Assembly (NCBI GenBank): GCA_032622095.1
Contig: CP136064.1
Location: forward strand, 40,263,912 to 40,327,911
DNA from: Siphonodentalium dalli
Taxonomy: Eukaryota; Mollusca; Scaphopoda; Gadilida; Siphonodentaliidae
Reading direction: 5' to 3'
DNA: 64,000 nucleotides
The notes beneath the pieces were generated by a model. The model was not told where the DNA came from. It was given only the letters and a program-made list of their open reading frames with translations, and made no database searches. The translations under genes were made by a program, and so were the position numbers. This document shows positions 1-12,600 of the stretch, piece after piece (the stretch's first letter is position 1; every line of letters starts with the position of its first letter).

Positions 1-375
1 TCTCCTCCTACAGATTTCATCCCAGAGATTTGAAACTTCAGAATATTGTTGCCCATATATTGAAGATGTATAACATGTATATAGATGACGGGAAAATTAT
101 TTTTTGACAAAGGTATTAACCCTTTTCGACATTTTTTATAATTTTCTGTATGAGGGTACCTTCATGGTGTAATCGTAGATATTTGAAACTTCAGAGTATT
201 GTTACCCACATATTGGAGATGTGAAACATGTATATAGATGACGGAAAAATTATTTTTTACGGAGTTATTAACCCTTTTCAACTTAGAACATTTCAACATT
301 TTTTAAAATTTCTTTAAAAGCGGCATCGACTTGCCACGTTGTCGGGGGACACTGTGGTCGGCTGACCTTTTATTG
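1..375. repeat. End of a 'TTTGAAACTTCAGAGTATTG' interspersed repeat
   Basis: The first 375 bases contain two related copies of a 180-bp unit and match 6541-6775, including the terminal GGCATCGACTTGCCAC and the GTCGGGGGAC end. It lies in INTS11 intron 1. No exon is seen; 376-629 is AT-rich with CA/TA-rich runs. Confidence 0.7.
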
Positions 376-629
376 TTTTTGAAACCAAGATGTTGTAAAT
401 AGGTTGTACATCAATTACGTTTAACTCTTAATATGTTGCGATGCCCTTATATTACGTATTGTCTGTAATGAAAATGAGTTATATAATATATATATTTACA
501 CACCCATATGGATACATATACACACTTGCATATACACACACTAATGCATTCATATGTATACATATACATTTACCCACTGCCATTCAATTTGTTAAATTTA
601 AAACAACAATATTCTACTTTTTTTTCTAG

Positions 630-641
630 GTGCTGGACAGG
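630..641 (+). CDS. INTS11: INTS11 exon 2: 12-nt microexon (GAGQ)
   Basis: A pyrimidine tract ending TTTTCTAG is followed by 12 nt and then GTAAGT. The 12 nt complete a Gly codon begun upstream and encode A-G-Q plus the first base of Asp, which is finished by exon 3. This fits the conserved TPLGAGQDVGRS start of INTS11. No upstream exon ending in the expected PL-G is found at 1-620. The acceptor's own bases would also read L-G in frame, so an exon extended upstream cannot be excluded, but the tract looks like a standard acceptor. Confidence 0.82.
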
Positions 642-3600
642 GTAAGTTACTGATTTTGATCTTATGACATTTGGTTTTAGTTACTATGTTATTTTGATAA
701 ATTTATGTTGAACTACAGAAAAATCTCATATTTACACAAAGCAATGTATGAAGTCAAGTTTGAGCTATTGCCATTGGTTGGAGTCTGTCGTCCATCCATC
801 CGTGAGAGTGTGTGAGTCCATCCATCCGTGATCCATCGACAATTTCCCTTGGGACACACAGGCCACATCACTCTTCCGATTGTTACCAAATTTCTTAAGG
901 ATCTTCAGGGTGACGCTAAAAAAACATGACCACCAGTGACCATCTTGGATATAAATTTTTGCATAAATAAATCCTTCGTCACACCCTACAGGCCACATCC
1001 CTCATCCGATCATCACCAAACTTCATATGGATCTTTGGGGTGGTTCATAGATAGGAGCCATCAAAAATGGCCACCAGTAGAAATCTTGGATTTCACATTT
1101 GCATCCATCAGCACACTCAGCAGTCCACATTTATTGGAGAAATGTTTTGAAAATTTACAAACGTGTTTAGGATCACTTCCAGATAGGAACTATCAAATTT
1201 TAACCATTTTCAATTCCGTTGCTAATTAACAGGGCTGCATAGGGGACATTTATATGTATTGTTAAACAATCAACAATGTCAAATAAAACTTAATAAGTAC
1301 ATTACAAAGACTGACAAGTCTCATCTTGGCAAGATAGTAGATAGATCATGTTTTTAGTTTTAAGCTTTACGCTATGTTAATGGTATTAATTGTAGTTTTT
1401 CATGCAAGATCCACCAATGCTGATAATGATATTGATTCTGTGGATTTCTTTATAGATGTTGGCCGAAGCTGCCTCCTGGTCACTATTGGAGGAAAGAATA
1501 TCATGTTGGATTGTGGGATGCACATGGGCTACAACGACGATGTGAGTTAACCCTTTCTATACTTAATACTCATTGACTAGTAGTTTCTTCAGGAAATGTT
1601 CAGATATTAAGTTCACAAATGACTAAGTTGTTTGTTAAACTTAGAATCTGAACTTTTCCCCATCAATGAATAGGAATCCTTCTGTATTTGTATTATATTT
1701 TCATCTGTATTTTGTCTGCTTATATGTTTTAGTGATACCTCCGTATGAATAATAGACCCTGCCAATGTATACTATTATATCTGAGCAGGAGAATCCATCT
1801 ATTAAATAAAGGGTTAACGCTTTGAACACTGGCTTCCTACTCAGAGCGGGCCCTATACGCTGAGCTCCCAGTTTGTTTACTATATTTTAGACACCTATAT
1901 GTGCCTGATTTTAGTAATGTTTTAACCCTTTCAGTGCCAGGGGGCGATCTCATCGGCCCTAATTTACGGTCTGTAAAATCGGCCCTAAAAAAAAAAAATT
2001 TTAATTTTTTTTTTTTAGATTTTTAACAAATTATTAAAATTGTAAAAAATTGTAAAAAATAATAACAAATGATGAAAAATTGTTAGGCCAATGCATTCTC
2101 TTATATATGCGAGGCGACCTATGGTCGACTCGCATATATAAGAGAATGCACTGGCACAGGGTATATGGGTTGATACAAAAATCGGACCTGGCACTCAAAG
2201 GGTTAAATCCACTATCTAACTGAAACTCCACGTTGTTGTTCTTGGTAGAGCTGTGATCATTACAAAATAGGTAAGTATTGTCAAGTGATCACGCCTTAGC
2301 AATGGTTGATAGGCAACTATCAGGTATTCAAAGAAACTAACAATATTGCTTACGACATTGCTATATCGCTTCAATAAATGCATTATTTTCGATGGTCGGT
2401 CATCTAATTTGCACATATTCTCCATGTAAAATGTTTTTTTTTTATCAACAATGTGACTTTGGGAGTGACTAATGGTAATCATTAATCAAGTATTGATACA
2501 AAAACTAGGTGCAACTGGTGTTTAAATGACAATATAAAGCAGCTAATTCAACGTCATAAATGCCAAGATTGGTAATTAATGCAGATTAATGCACGATAAT
2601 TGACCATGTAATGAAATGAAAATAGTATTCAGCCCCATTATATTGAGAAATCACCTATAAGAATCTTAGCACTTTCTATACTAAATGTGACCCGCCATAT
2701 CAAATCCAGTCGTAAGTCGGGATTTTTTTACCATGTGCCAATGCATTCTCTTATATATGCGAGTCGACCATATGTCGCCTCGCATATATAAGAGAATGCA
2801 TTGGCCTAACAATTTTTTACAATTTTAATAAATTTTTCTTGTTTTCTTTAACAATTTCGCCCATACAGAGCTCCAGACAAACTTGAGCAGACGACACTCT
2901 TCTATATGCTTCTATATATGTGTGGGGCTCCCTGCAGGGTAATGGATGTTTTTTATTTTATGTCCTAAAAATTGTAAGAAACATTTATTTAAAAAAAATG
3001 ATAAAAAATTGTTAGGCCAATGCATTCTCTTATATATGCGAGGCGACCTATGGTCAACTCGCATATATAAGAGAATGCATTGGCACAGGGTAAAAAAAAT
3101 CCCGACTTACGACTGGATTTGATATGGCGGGTCACAAATACTCATTGACAAGTAGTTCCCTTAGGAAATGTTCAGATAATAACTTCAACAAACAACCTAT
3201 TGTATTATCTTTTCGTCATACTGTCATCTGCTCATTTTACCTGAACACCCTCCCGATGAGTAATATACCATTCTAATGTATAATTTTATAACTGAGTGGA
3301 AGAATCCATTTAGTATATAGTAAGGGTTAACTCTTTTTGTACCAGGGCACGACTAAATCAGCTCTAAAAGTATGAAATTAAAGGATGTTAAGGACAATGG
3401 ATACTCAAATGATAGGGTTTACCTTGAAAACTGACAACACAAAACAATTTACTGCAAAAGTAACTTTTTGAAGAAATGAGGAGTGAAATATGTCATTTAC
3501 CATGCGTAGATCATACTAACTGAAGATATACAGGTATTATTGGCAAAAAGTCTTTAGCAAAAAAAATATTGTCAACATAAATTTTTTTACCCTGTCAGAG

Positions 3601-6600
3601 CACATGTTTACCTTAGAGATAGACAACATGAAATTTTAGAATGTAAATTTCGGATAAAAATTTCTATTTTATTGAGTAAATCATCAAAATTGATATTATT
3701 TGGCCAAAGACACATATATCAATGATGGTTATTTATTTTTTTCTTACACATTTATGTTCGTCCAGTATTTCACTAAAGTTGAGTATCCATATTCCTTAAA
3801 GCCCTGCGAGGCATTCGAAATATCAAGTTATTGGAATTTCATCACTCAACTAACAAATAACATCTTTCGTATATTGTATTGGTATATCACCTAAAATCAA
3901 ACCAAATCAAATTTTACTCATTACGGTATTTACCAGAATATCTATGCAAATTGCAACAACTGATGTTTTCTTGTGTTTTAATACCAAGAAATTTATATCA
4001 GATGACTTAAGTGCTGCCACTGCTTTCATAATGAAGATTGAAGCACACCGCTACTGATCATGATCAATGCTATTTGTATTTTAGAGTTATTGTCCATTGC
4101 TCAAAATACAATTCTTGCTTCCCTGTTACAGTAATGTCTGTAAACAATGGCTTCAACATGTGGAATCTCCTCACTTGAGAATTATTGAATGAAAATAAGA
4201 ACAACTTCCTTATATGGTTGCATGTTCTTCTTGATTATACTGGAATAACAAAATTTATATAATTTTCTAGCTGTACCGCCTGCGATGCCTTCCATATTTC
4301 TGTTTAGATGCGGGGACAAATATCTTTCAATACTCAACATAAATCTTGACATGAATAGTTACACAAATGATTGGCAATGGTATCTTATAGAAAGCCATCT
4401 CTCGTAACACTTAGTCATGGTAACACATAGTCACTTGAGACAATAACAGTGATTTTATAGGCATCCTAACATTGACAAACAATATTTTGGGAGCAGAAGA
4501 TGCCGAAATCTAAGGAAAGCAACTTTCTAAATTATTTCTGTTTATCTTACCTCTATTTCCAGAGAAGATTTCCTGATTTTACATATGTTACACAAACAGA
4601 GAAACTGACTGAACACCTAGACTGTGTTATTATCAGGTAAGTATGCACTTTCTATATATTTTTACCAAATTAGATTTTACCAATCAGCTAGAGACCTTTA
4701 AACTGTTTGAGGCGCTGAGTCAAAGGAGGGTGAATAGAATTCAGGCCTGAAAATATGGTGCTGGACATTTGCAAAATGAAGTCCCCAGGGGGTGAATTTA
4801 GTCACGCTATCCTGTACAGCGGGCTATCATCACTAAATTCACCCTCTGGGGACCTCATTCTGCATAGGCCTCATCTTCTCTGGAAAGTATCCTTATTATC
4901 AAATTAACAAGTTTTTTTTAGATCGTTTAGAAACTTCTTCACAAATACTCTTTTTCTATTTTAGTTAGTTTCTCTATATCCCCAAATTGGCAGACGACAC
5001 ATTACATAATAACAAAAATAATGATATGAATCAAGGACGGCTGTCCGGAAAATCTAATTTCTTATGGACTATCATGGGACAGTTTTAACACGTTTGACTG
5101 CCAACTGTCAATTTGTACATGTACATGCAAAAAGTTTGAGATAACTTGTAGTTGGCAGTCAACATGTTAAAGGCTGCAAGAAAACTTTTTGGGCATAGCA
5201 AGAGCGTACCAAGAAAGAGAACTCTATCTGTTAACAGCTTCATACATCGGCTAAATAAATTACTGCTAATTCTGATCAAAATAAACCACTTTGTTATACC
5301 TTTATAGACAAATAATATTCCCCATCTTCATTTTTGTCTATATTTATTCACAAAATAGCTATTTGTAATCTTGAAATTGGGATTTATAAAACTTATGTTG
5401 TTGTAATTGTGGCTTGGAAGGGATAGACCATCTTTAACTGTTTCATAACCAAAGGTTAACCTGTGCTACACAAGATATCATGGTGGCCTCAAGAAATCAA
5501 ATTTGTGGTCCGCTTGCAGAAATGATGTCAATTAAAAAAACAGCTGTTCAAAGTGAAATTTTAATTACTCTGAGTATGACATCAAGTAAAGCTAGCCAGT
5601 TTAAATTTGTTTTGTAATTAATTGTCTGGGGGTTGAGGTTACCATATTAGGCGTTTTTGTCACAATGGTAAAATGCACTGAAAACATAAATTGTTTTTAT
5701 CCACTCATTATATAATGACTATTGCCCACCCTTTGTTCATCTTAACACTTATATTTCAGCCACTTCCACCTCGATCATTGTGGTGCACTACCTTACATGT
5801 CAGAGATGGTAGGATATGATGGACCAATCTACATGACACATCCCACCAAAGCCATCTGTCCAATTTTACTGGTAACTATTCTTCACAATGATGTTCATAA
5901 CCTTGAAGTGATTTTAACCATACTACATATGGATATTTTATCTAAAACATGACTTTCTCGTGTTGTGATTGGCTACACACTGCTATACTATTTGTCCCCC
6001 GAAAAATTTATTTTCGGGGGACTATTGTAATCAGCTGCGTGCGTCCGGAGTTATAACTCCAGTAATGATCATCCGATTTGATTGAAACTTGGTATGTAGG
6101 TGTCTCAACCAAGAACACAGGTGCTCTGGAATTCTGGGTTTGATCCGATGTTCTTTTATGGAGTTATTTCCCTTTTTTTCAACTTTTGTTTTACTTAGAA
6201 AATTTCTCACTTTTTCCGTTTCCGGATGATATCTCAAGTTTGGATCATTTAATTGCAAACACCGTTTTTATATGGATCAATCATATCAGGATACAGGTTG
6301 AGTTCGAATTTGAGTTTGATCCGATGATTTTTCTCAGAGTTATGGGCTTTTCGACTTAGAAAATTCAATTTTTCTTGTTTTTTCTTTGGTTTCCGGATGA
6401 TAACTCAAGTTTGGATTGTTTAATTGGAAATTCTGTTTTTTTTGTGGGTCGTTCATATAAAAATACAGGTCAAGTTCTTATTTGAGTTTGATCCAATGAT
6501 TTTTCCCAGAGTTATGGGCCTTTTGACTTTGAAAAACATTTTTTATAATTTTCTGTATGATGGTACCTTCATGGTGTAATCAACTCCTCCTACAGTTTTT

Positions 6601-9600
6601 ATCGTAGATATTTGAAACTTCAGAGTATTGTTACCCACATATTGCAGATGTGCAACATGTATATAGATGACAGAAATATTATTTCTTTACGGAATTATTA
6701 ACCCTTTCGACTTAGAACATTTCAACATTTTTTTAAATTTCTTTAACAAAGCGGCGTCGACTTGCCACTGACCTTTTATTTACTATAGTACTCCAGTAGG
6801 AATTCTACTCACCTACTATTCTTTTTCTATTTATAATAACAGACTCATTTTGAGCAATCAGATTGCCACCTGAAGACACAGCAAACATCTCAAACTATAC
6901 ACTATACGTTACTTGTTTCAATATCAATATATCATTAAATGTATTTAATAGTTTGTCCGTTTAGTTGTCAGCGAACATTATTTATAACTTCAATTTCCAT
7001 TTTTATCGAAGATAAACAAGTTAACTTCTGAAATTTTGCCAAAATGTCTTTGCTAATGATGTATTCATAGAAATAAATGCATGAACCATGAAGAGATGCT
7101 GTTAGATGTAACTAATACCGGTAACATAGTTATGCTCCCCTGCCATTGTCAAAAGATAGTTGTAAATTGTAAAATCTGAGACCGATTTCCAAAATTCATA
7201 GTAAATATAAACCTGACAAAATCAGAAATTGTATGAGAAATTGTATGAGAATTGACATCATTGTTCAATATCGTATAATAAATAATGCATGTCTTGTTGT
7301 TGACTGTGCCAAAATAGTGGTCCTTAAGGAGGAATATTCGACTCTCCTGCGGAATATTCTGCCTCTATATTCCGCCTCTCAGACCTTAGTAACAGACCCA
7401 TTTCCGACACTCTGTGACACCTGAAGACAGGCAAATATGAAGCTATGCCTTGTTCATTACTTAATTTCAAGTATTTAGTTTGGCAAACGGACAGTCTTAG
7501 TTTTTGACGGCGAACAATATAACTTCCTTTTCAGTTTTTATCGAAGATAAACAACTTAGCTTCTCACATTTTTCAGAAATGTCTTTGTTAACAATGGATT
7601 TATAGAAATAAATACATGGATCACGAAGAAATGATGTTAGTTTTAACTAATTACATAGCTATAGTCCCCTACCATCACCAAAAGATAGCTGTAAATTGTA
7701 AAATCTGAGACCAATTTCCAAAATTTGCACAATTAAAATGTTACAAAATCAGACACATAAATTGTGTGAGAATTTACACCATTGTTTGTAATAATATATA
7801 TTGCTAATTAAAATATTAAAGCTTTAAATTTTTTTTAGTATTTTGCTAATAGAGAGGTTTTGCAAACTCACAGATAGATTTATGACTACATTTAGTTGTT
7901 CGTATCCGTAAAATTAACAAAGGCCAAAACATTTGTTTCGCAAAACATAATGATTAGGATTACTGTTTTGTACTTTAGCATTAACATACTGATCGAGATT
8001 GTACCGAAAGCCAAATAAGTTGAGCACTGATATCATCCTATTGACTGCAGACTGAGAACAGATATTCTTTTAGTAGGGCGATATTCATCTCAATACAGTA
8101 TTATTTGGCTTGCCTCATCTCTGGCGATCAACATGTATCAGGCAAATAACACAGCCAGGAATGGTTGGTATAAATTGTGAGCATGCAGTGAGATTCTGTT
8201 TCATACGATCTTGCAAGCATGATAATCTTCTTAACAATTGGCCAATTGGGGATAGTTGTCCAAAGCCTGATAAATGGTGGCTGCATGATACAACAAAACA
8301 AATTGACTGAGTGTTTGTATTTTTAAACGGATTTTTGTGTACACACCGATTGAATTGATAGTCTATCTGTCGCACAATTAGGACATTACAACTACGGTTA
8401 GAAGGTGCACATAATTTGATTATGTATTACCCTAACTGTCACCCATTGCTCTATTTGTGAGTTACGAAACCTCTCTATTCTACAAGAATCATAGAAAACT
8501 CATATTAATAGCAGTGTCTACCCAATGATAATGAGTTTTTTAACACAAACTTCTTGTTATCAATAGTTTATTTTATTTTATTTTATTTTTTCCTTAATAT
8601 AGGAGGATTATAGAAAAATAACTGTAGAAAGAATTGGGATAGGTGAGAAGAATTTCTTCACATCTGAGATGATAAAAACGTGCATGAAGAAAGTGATTGC
8701 TGTTAATCTCCACCAGAGGGTGCAGGTAAGTGCAAGATAAAAATGTGCATGAAGAAAGTGATCGCTGTTAATCTCCACCAGAGGGTGCAGGTAAGTGGAA
8801 GATAAAAACGTGCATGAAGAAAGTGATTGCTGTTAATCTCCACCAGAGGGTGCAGGTAAGTGCAACTCTTTTAACCCTTTCATGACCAGAGCTGCGCTGG
8901 CGCAAGATTAAAACCCTGTGCCAATACATTCTCTTATATATGCGAGTCGATAATAGGTAGCCTCACATATATAAGAGAATGCATTGGCTTAACAATTTTT
9001 TAATATTTTTTATCAATTTTTCTTACATTCTTTAACAATTTTTAGACTTTTTTTTATCATTGAGGCCATGCATAATGAGGTCCCAAGAGGGTGAATTTTG
9101 TGTTGCTACTAGTAGCCCACTGCAGGGTAGAATCGCTAAATTCACCCTCTTTGGACCTCATTCTGCAAATCACAGGCACACTAAACTCAGGCTTGCTTTC
9201 TATGCAAAGTCACAATTTATTTGCAGGTGGATGATGATTTGGAGATAATGCCATATTATGCTGGACATGTTCTCGGTGCAGCGATGTTCCATATCAGAGT
9301 CGGCCAGCAGTCCATGGTCTACACTGTAAGTCTTATTGATAACAGTTTTATCGTAATAGTTTTACGATATAAGCCCAGGGATTTTTCTCCCTATTGAATC
9401 ATCTCTTAAGAAGTAAAATTGTTGTCCAATTTGCAGATATGTTGCTATAGCCGATTGTAGTTTAAAATTTACATAAATCATTTTTCAATGTGTACAGAAA
9501 ACATGCTGAGCAAGTATGACTTTTTCCTATCATAGATATAACTGCTTTCCTTCTGACACTGGGCTTTTGAAATCGGACCCTGTTTCAGGATTTGCGCCAA

Positions 9601-12600
9601 AGAGAAAAGTGCTTGAACCAGGTCCACCCTGGACCACCCGTGTAAAGCTTTTAAAATTTGTCAAGTATTTAACCTTTACTAATTACTCATTGATGAGTAG
9701 TTATCCTTTAGGAAATGTTCAGATAATAAGTTCAACAAATGACTTGAACTTATTCATTTGAACATTTCCCACATATGAATAGGACATGTACGTGTATTAT
9801 CTGTCATCTGCTTTTATTTTGACTGGAAAACCACTCCATTATATAGACCCTTCCAATGTATATTTTATGACTGAGTGGGAGAATCAATTTAGTATAGAAA
9901 AGATTAAATCTAAAGTAATTAATACTTATGTTGAAAATTGTCCAGAGGGTCATTCTGTTAGTGGTTAAAATAACAACACTCTTTTCGTAATTTTCTGCAT
10001 CATAGCCTTCTTCAGCCAGGCGATATGTCCAGCACAAGTGAAAAACTGTAGAAGACAACCAAACACATGAAGGGATTCCTAGAATCAAACTCTTATTCAT
10101 GTCAGATTTGCTCATACCGGTACTATAATTATTACTGTATTCACATGAAATACTGTTTTATTGTGTATATATAGCATTTAATTGATCACCCATCTAATAT
10201 TATAAAGCACATATGAACACAGTTTTGTGAAATTGGCACTATACAAATGTGAGTAAATAATAATAATAATTGATCAAAAGTTTTTGTGGTGTCTTTCTCT
10301 TTATTACAGGGAGACTATAACATGACACCAGACAGACATCTTGGAGCTGCATGGATCGACAAATGTCGGCCTGATCTTCTTATCACTGAGTCAACCTATG
10401 CTACCACAATCCGTGACTCAAAGCGATGCCGAGAAAGAGATTTCCTAAAAAAGATTCATGATTGTGTTGACAAAGGAGGAAAGGTAAGATTTCATTTCAC
10501 TCTAGAATAGATTTTGATCTAACTAATAGATAAATAATATACCCAATATCATTTATATGCAAATAAATATCATTACCAAATGCATAAATGCATCACATAA
10601 GGTCTATCACAGTTACATGTCATGAAACAGTAATAATATGACCATATCCAAAGACTAGTGACCCAGGAATCAGTCTAGAGGTTTCAAATTGGGAGAAGTC
10701 ACTTCTCCATATTTGATTATTAGGGAGAAGTGGACTTTTATCAGGAAGAAGTCGTATTGGCTCAAGTTCAATTTACACCTCCATATCACCTTTCTATGAT
10801 ACAATAATATAGTGCCTATTTATAAAACCATTAATAATTAATGTCAATCAAATAATAATTAGCAGATATTTCCTACCAATCAGCGATAGGCGTTCGCTTT
10901 CTGCATTGAAAATTATTTGTTTACCCTAATTTTGATATCCGCACATTTTTTAGTGTTAAATTGCCAATATTTGAAATAAATTTTTGTTATCGAATCATAA
11001 TGTACTGAAATGTTGGAGATTCATCCATGATTATAACACTGTTTTCCATTTTGCTTGACAGTTGTCATATGTAATTTATATTCTCTGGTGTATTATAGCA
11101 TTATGACAGGTGCTGTATAACTAATTAAACTATTTCTGCTGATGCCTTGTCTCCTAGCAACTGTAAGCTCCTCCCACTAATGAATATGTGTGGAAACCTC
11201 CATTCCCAATTGGAACCATATCATATCGCATTAATTTCACCCAATGGCAGGGACTCAGGCCATATCCAAATCAGGGTAGAATAATCTCTGAGATTCTCTG
11301 AAAACAACTTCATTATTAGCTCAACTTTACTTTGTAAAGTTTGAGCTATTGCCATGGCTTTGTCATCCGTAGTCCATGTGTGTGTGTGTGTGCGCATGAT
11401 TTGTCAACAATTTCCTGTAGCACGGGCTACAGGACGTACCTTTGGTCGGATCTTTATAAAATTTGTCATAGCTGTTGACATTGACATGTAGATGGGAACG
11501 AGTCATTTTGGGGTCATTCGGAAAAAAACATGGCCGCCAGTGGCCATTTTGGATTTCAAAATTCAATCCATTAGCATGGGCTACAGGTCCTACTATTCGT
11601 CTGATCATCATAAAATTTGTCATGGATGTTAATATTGACATGTAGATGGGAACGAGTCATTTTGGGGTCATTCGGCCAAAAAACATGGCCACCAGCAGCC
11701 ATCTTGGATTTTACTCTTTGCATGACTAAATAGTTTGGCACGGGCTACAGGTCCTACCTTTGATCAGATCATAATGAAATTTGTCATGGATGTTAACAAT
11801 GACATATAGATGGGAACGAGTTATTTTGGGGTCATTTTGGGGTCATTTTGGAGTCATTTTTGGGTCATTCGGCCATAAAATATGGCCGCGGGCAGCCATC
11901 TTGGATTTTACTCTTTTCATGACTAAATCCTTTGGCACGGGCTACAGGTCTACCTTTGGTCGGATCATTATGAAATTTGTCATCGGCGTTGACATTGACA
12001 TGTAGATGGGAACGAGTTATTTTGGGGTCATTCGGCAAAAAAACATGGCCGCAAATGGCCATCTTGGATTTCAAAATGCAATCCATTAGCACGGGCTACA
12101 GGCCGGAGTGTTCGTCTGATCATCATGAAATTTGTCATGGAAGTTAATATTGACATGTAGATGGGAATGGGTCATTTTGGGGTCATTCGGCCAAAAAACA
12201 TGGCCGCCAGCAGCCATTTTGGATTTTACTCTTTGCATGACTAAATCCTTTGGCAGTATTGGCACGGGCTACAGGTCGTACCTTTAATCGGATCATCATG
12301 AAATTTGTTACGGATGTTGATAATGACATGTAGATGGGAACAAGTCATTTTGGGGTCATTCGGCCATAAAACATGGCTGCCGGTACCCATCTTGGATTTT
12401 ACTCTTTGTATGACTAAATCCTTTGACACGGGCTACAGGTCGTATCTTTGGTCGGATCATCATGAAATTTGTCATGGATGTTAACATTGACATGTAAATG
12501 GGAACGAGTTATGTTGGGCTCATTCGGCAAAAAAACATGGCTGCCAGTGGCCATCTTGGATTTCCAAATTCAATCCATTAGCATTGGCTGCAGGCCGTCC

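Noticed and set aside
441-629. 62-codon open frame ending at the exon 2 acceptor
   Set aside because: Low-complexity Tyr/His/Ile reading of AT- and CA-rich intron; no match to the INTS11 N-terminus, and its stop is inside the acceptor.
2083-2155. The 68-bp hairpin as a tRNA or conserved microRNA gene
   Set aside because: No tRNA arms or A/B boxes; perfect DNA palindromy and high copy number inside mobile elements argue for a transposon part.
8791-8861. Donors 2 and 3 of the exon 6 triplication as normal INTS11 splice sites
   Set aside because: Both would retain an in-frame TAA at 8738-8740 and shift the frame, so they cannot give the full-length protein.
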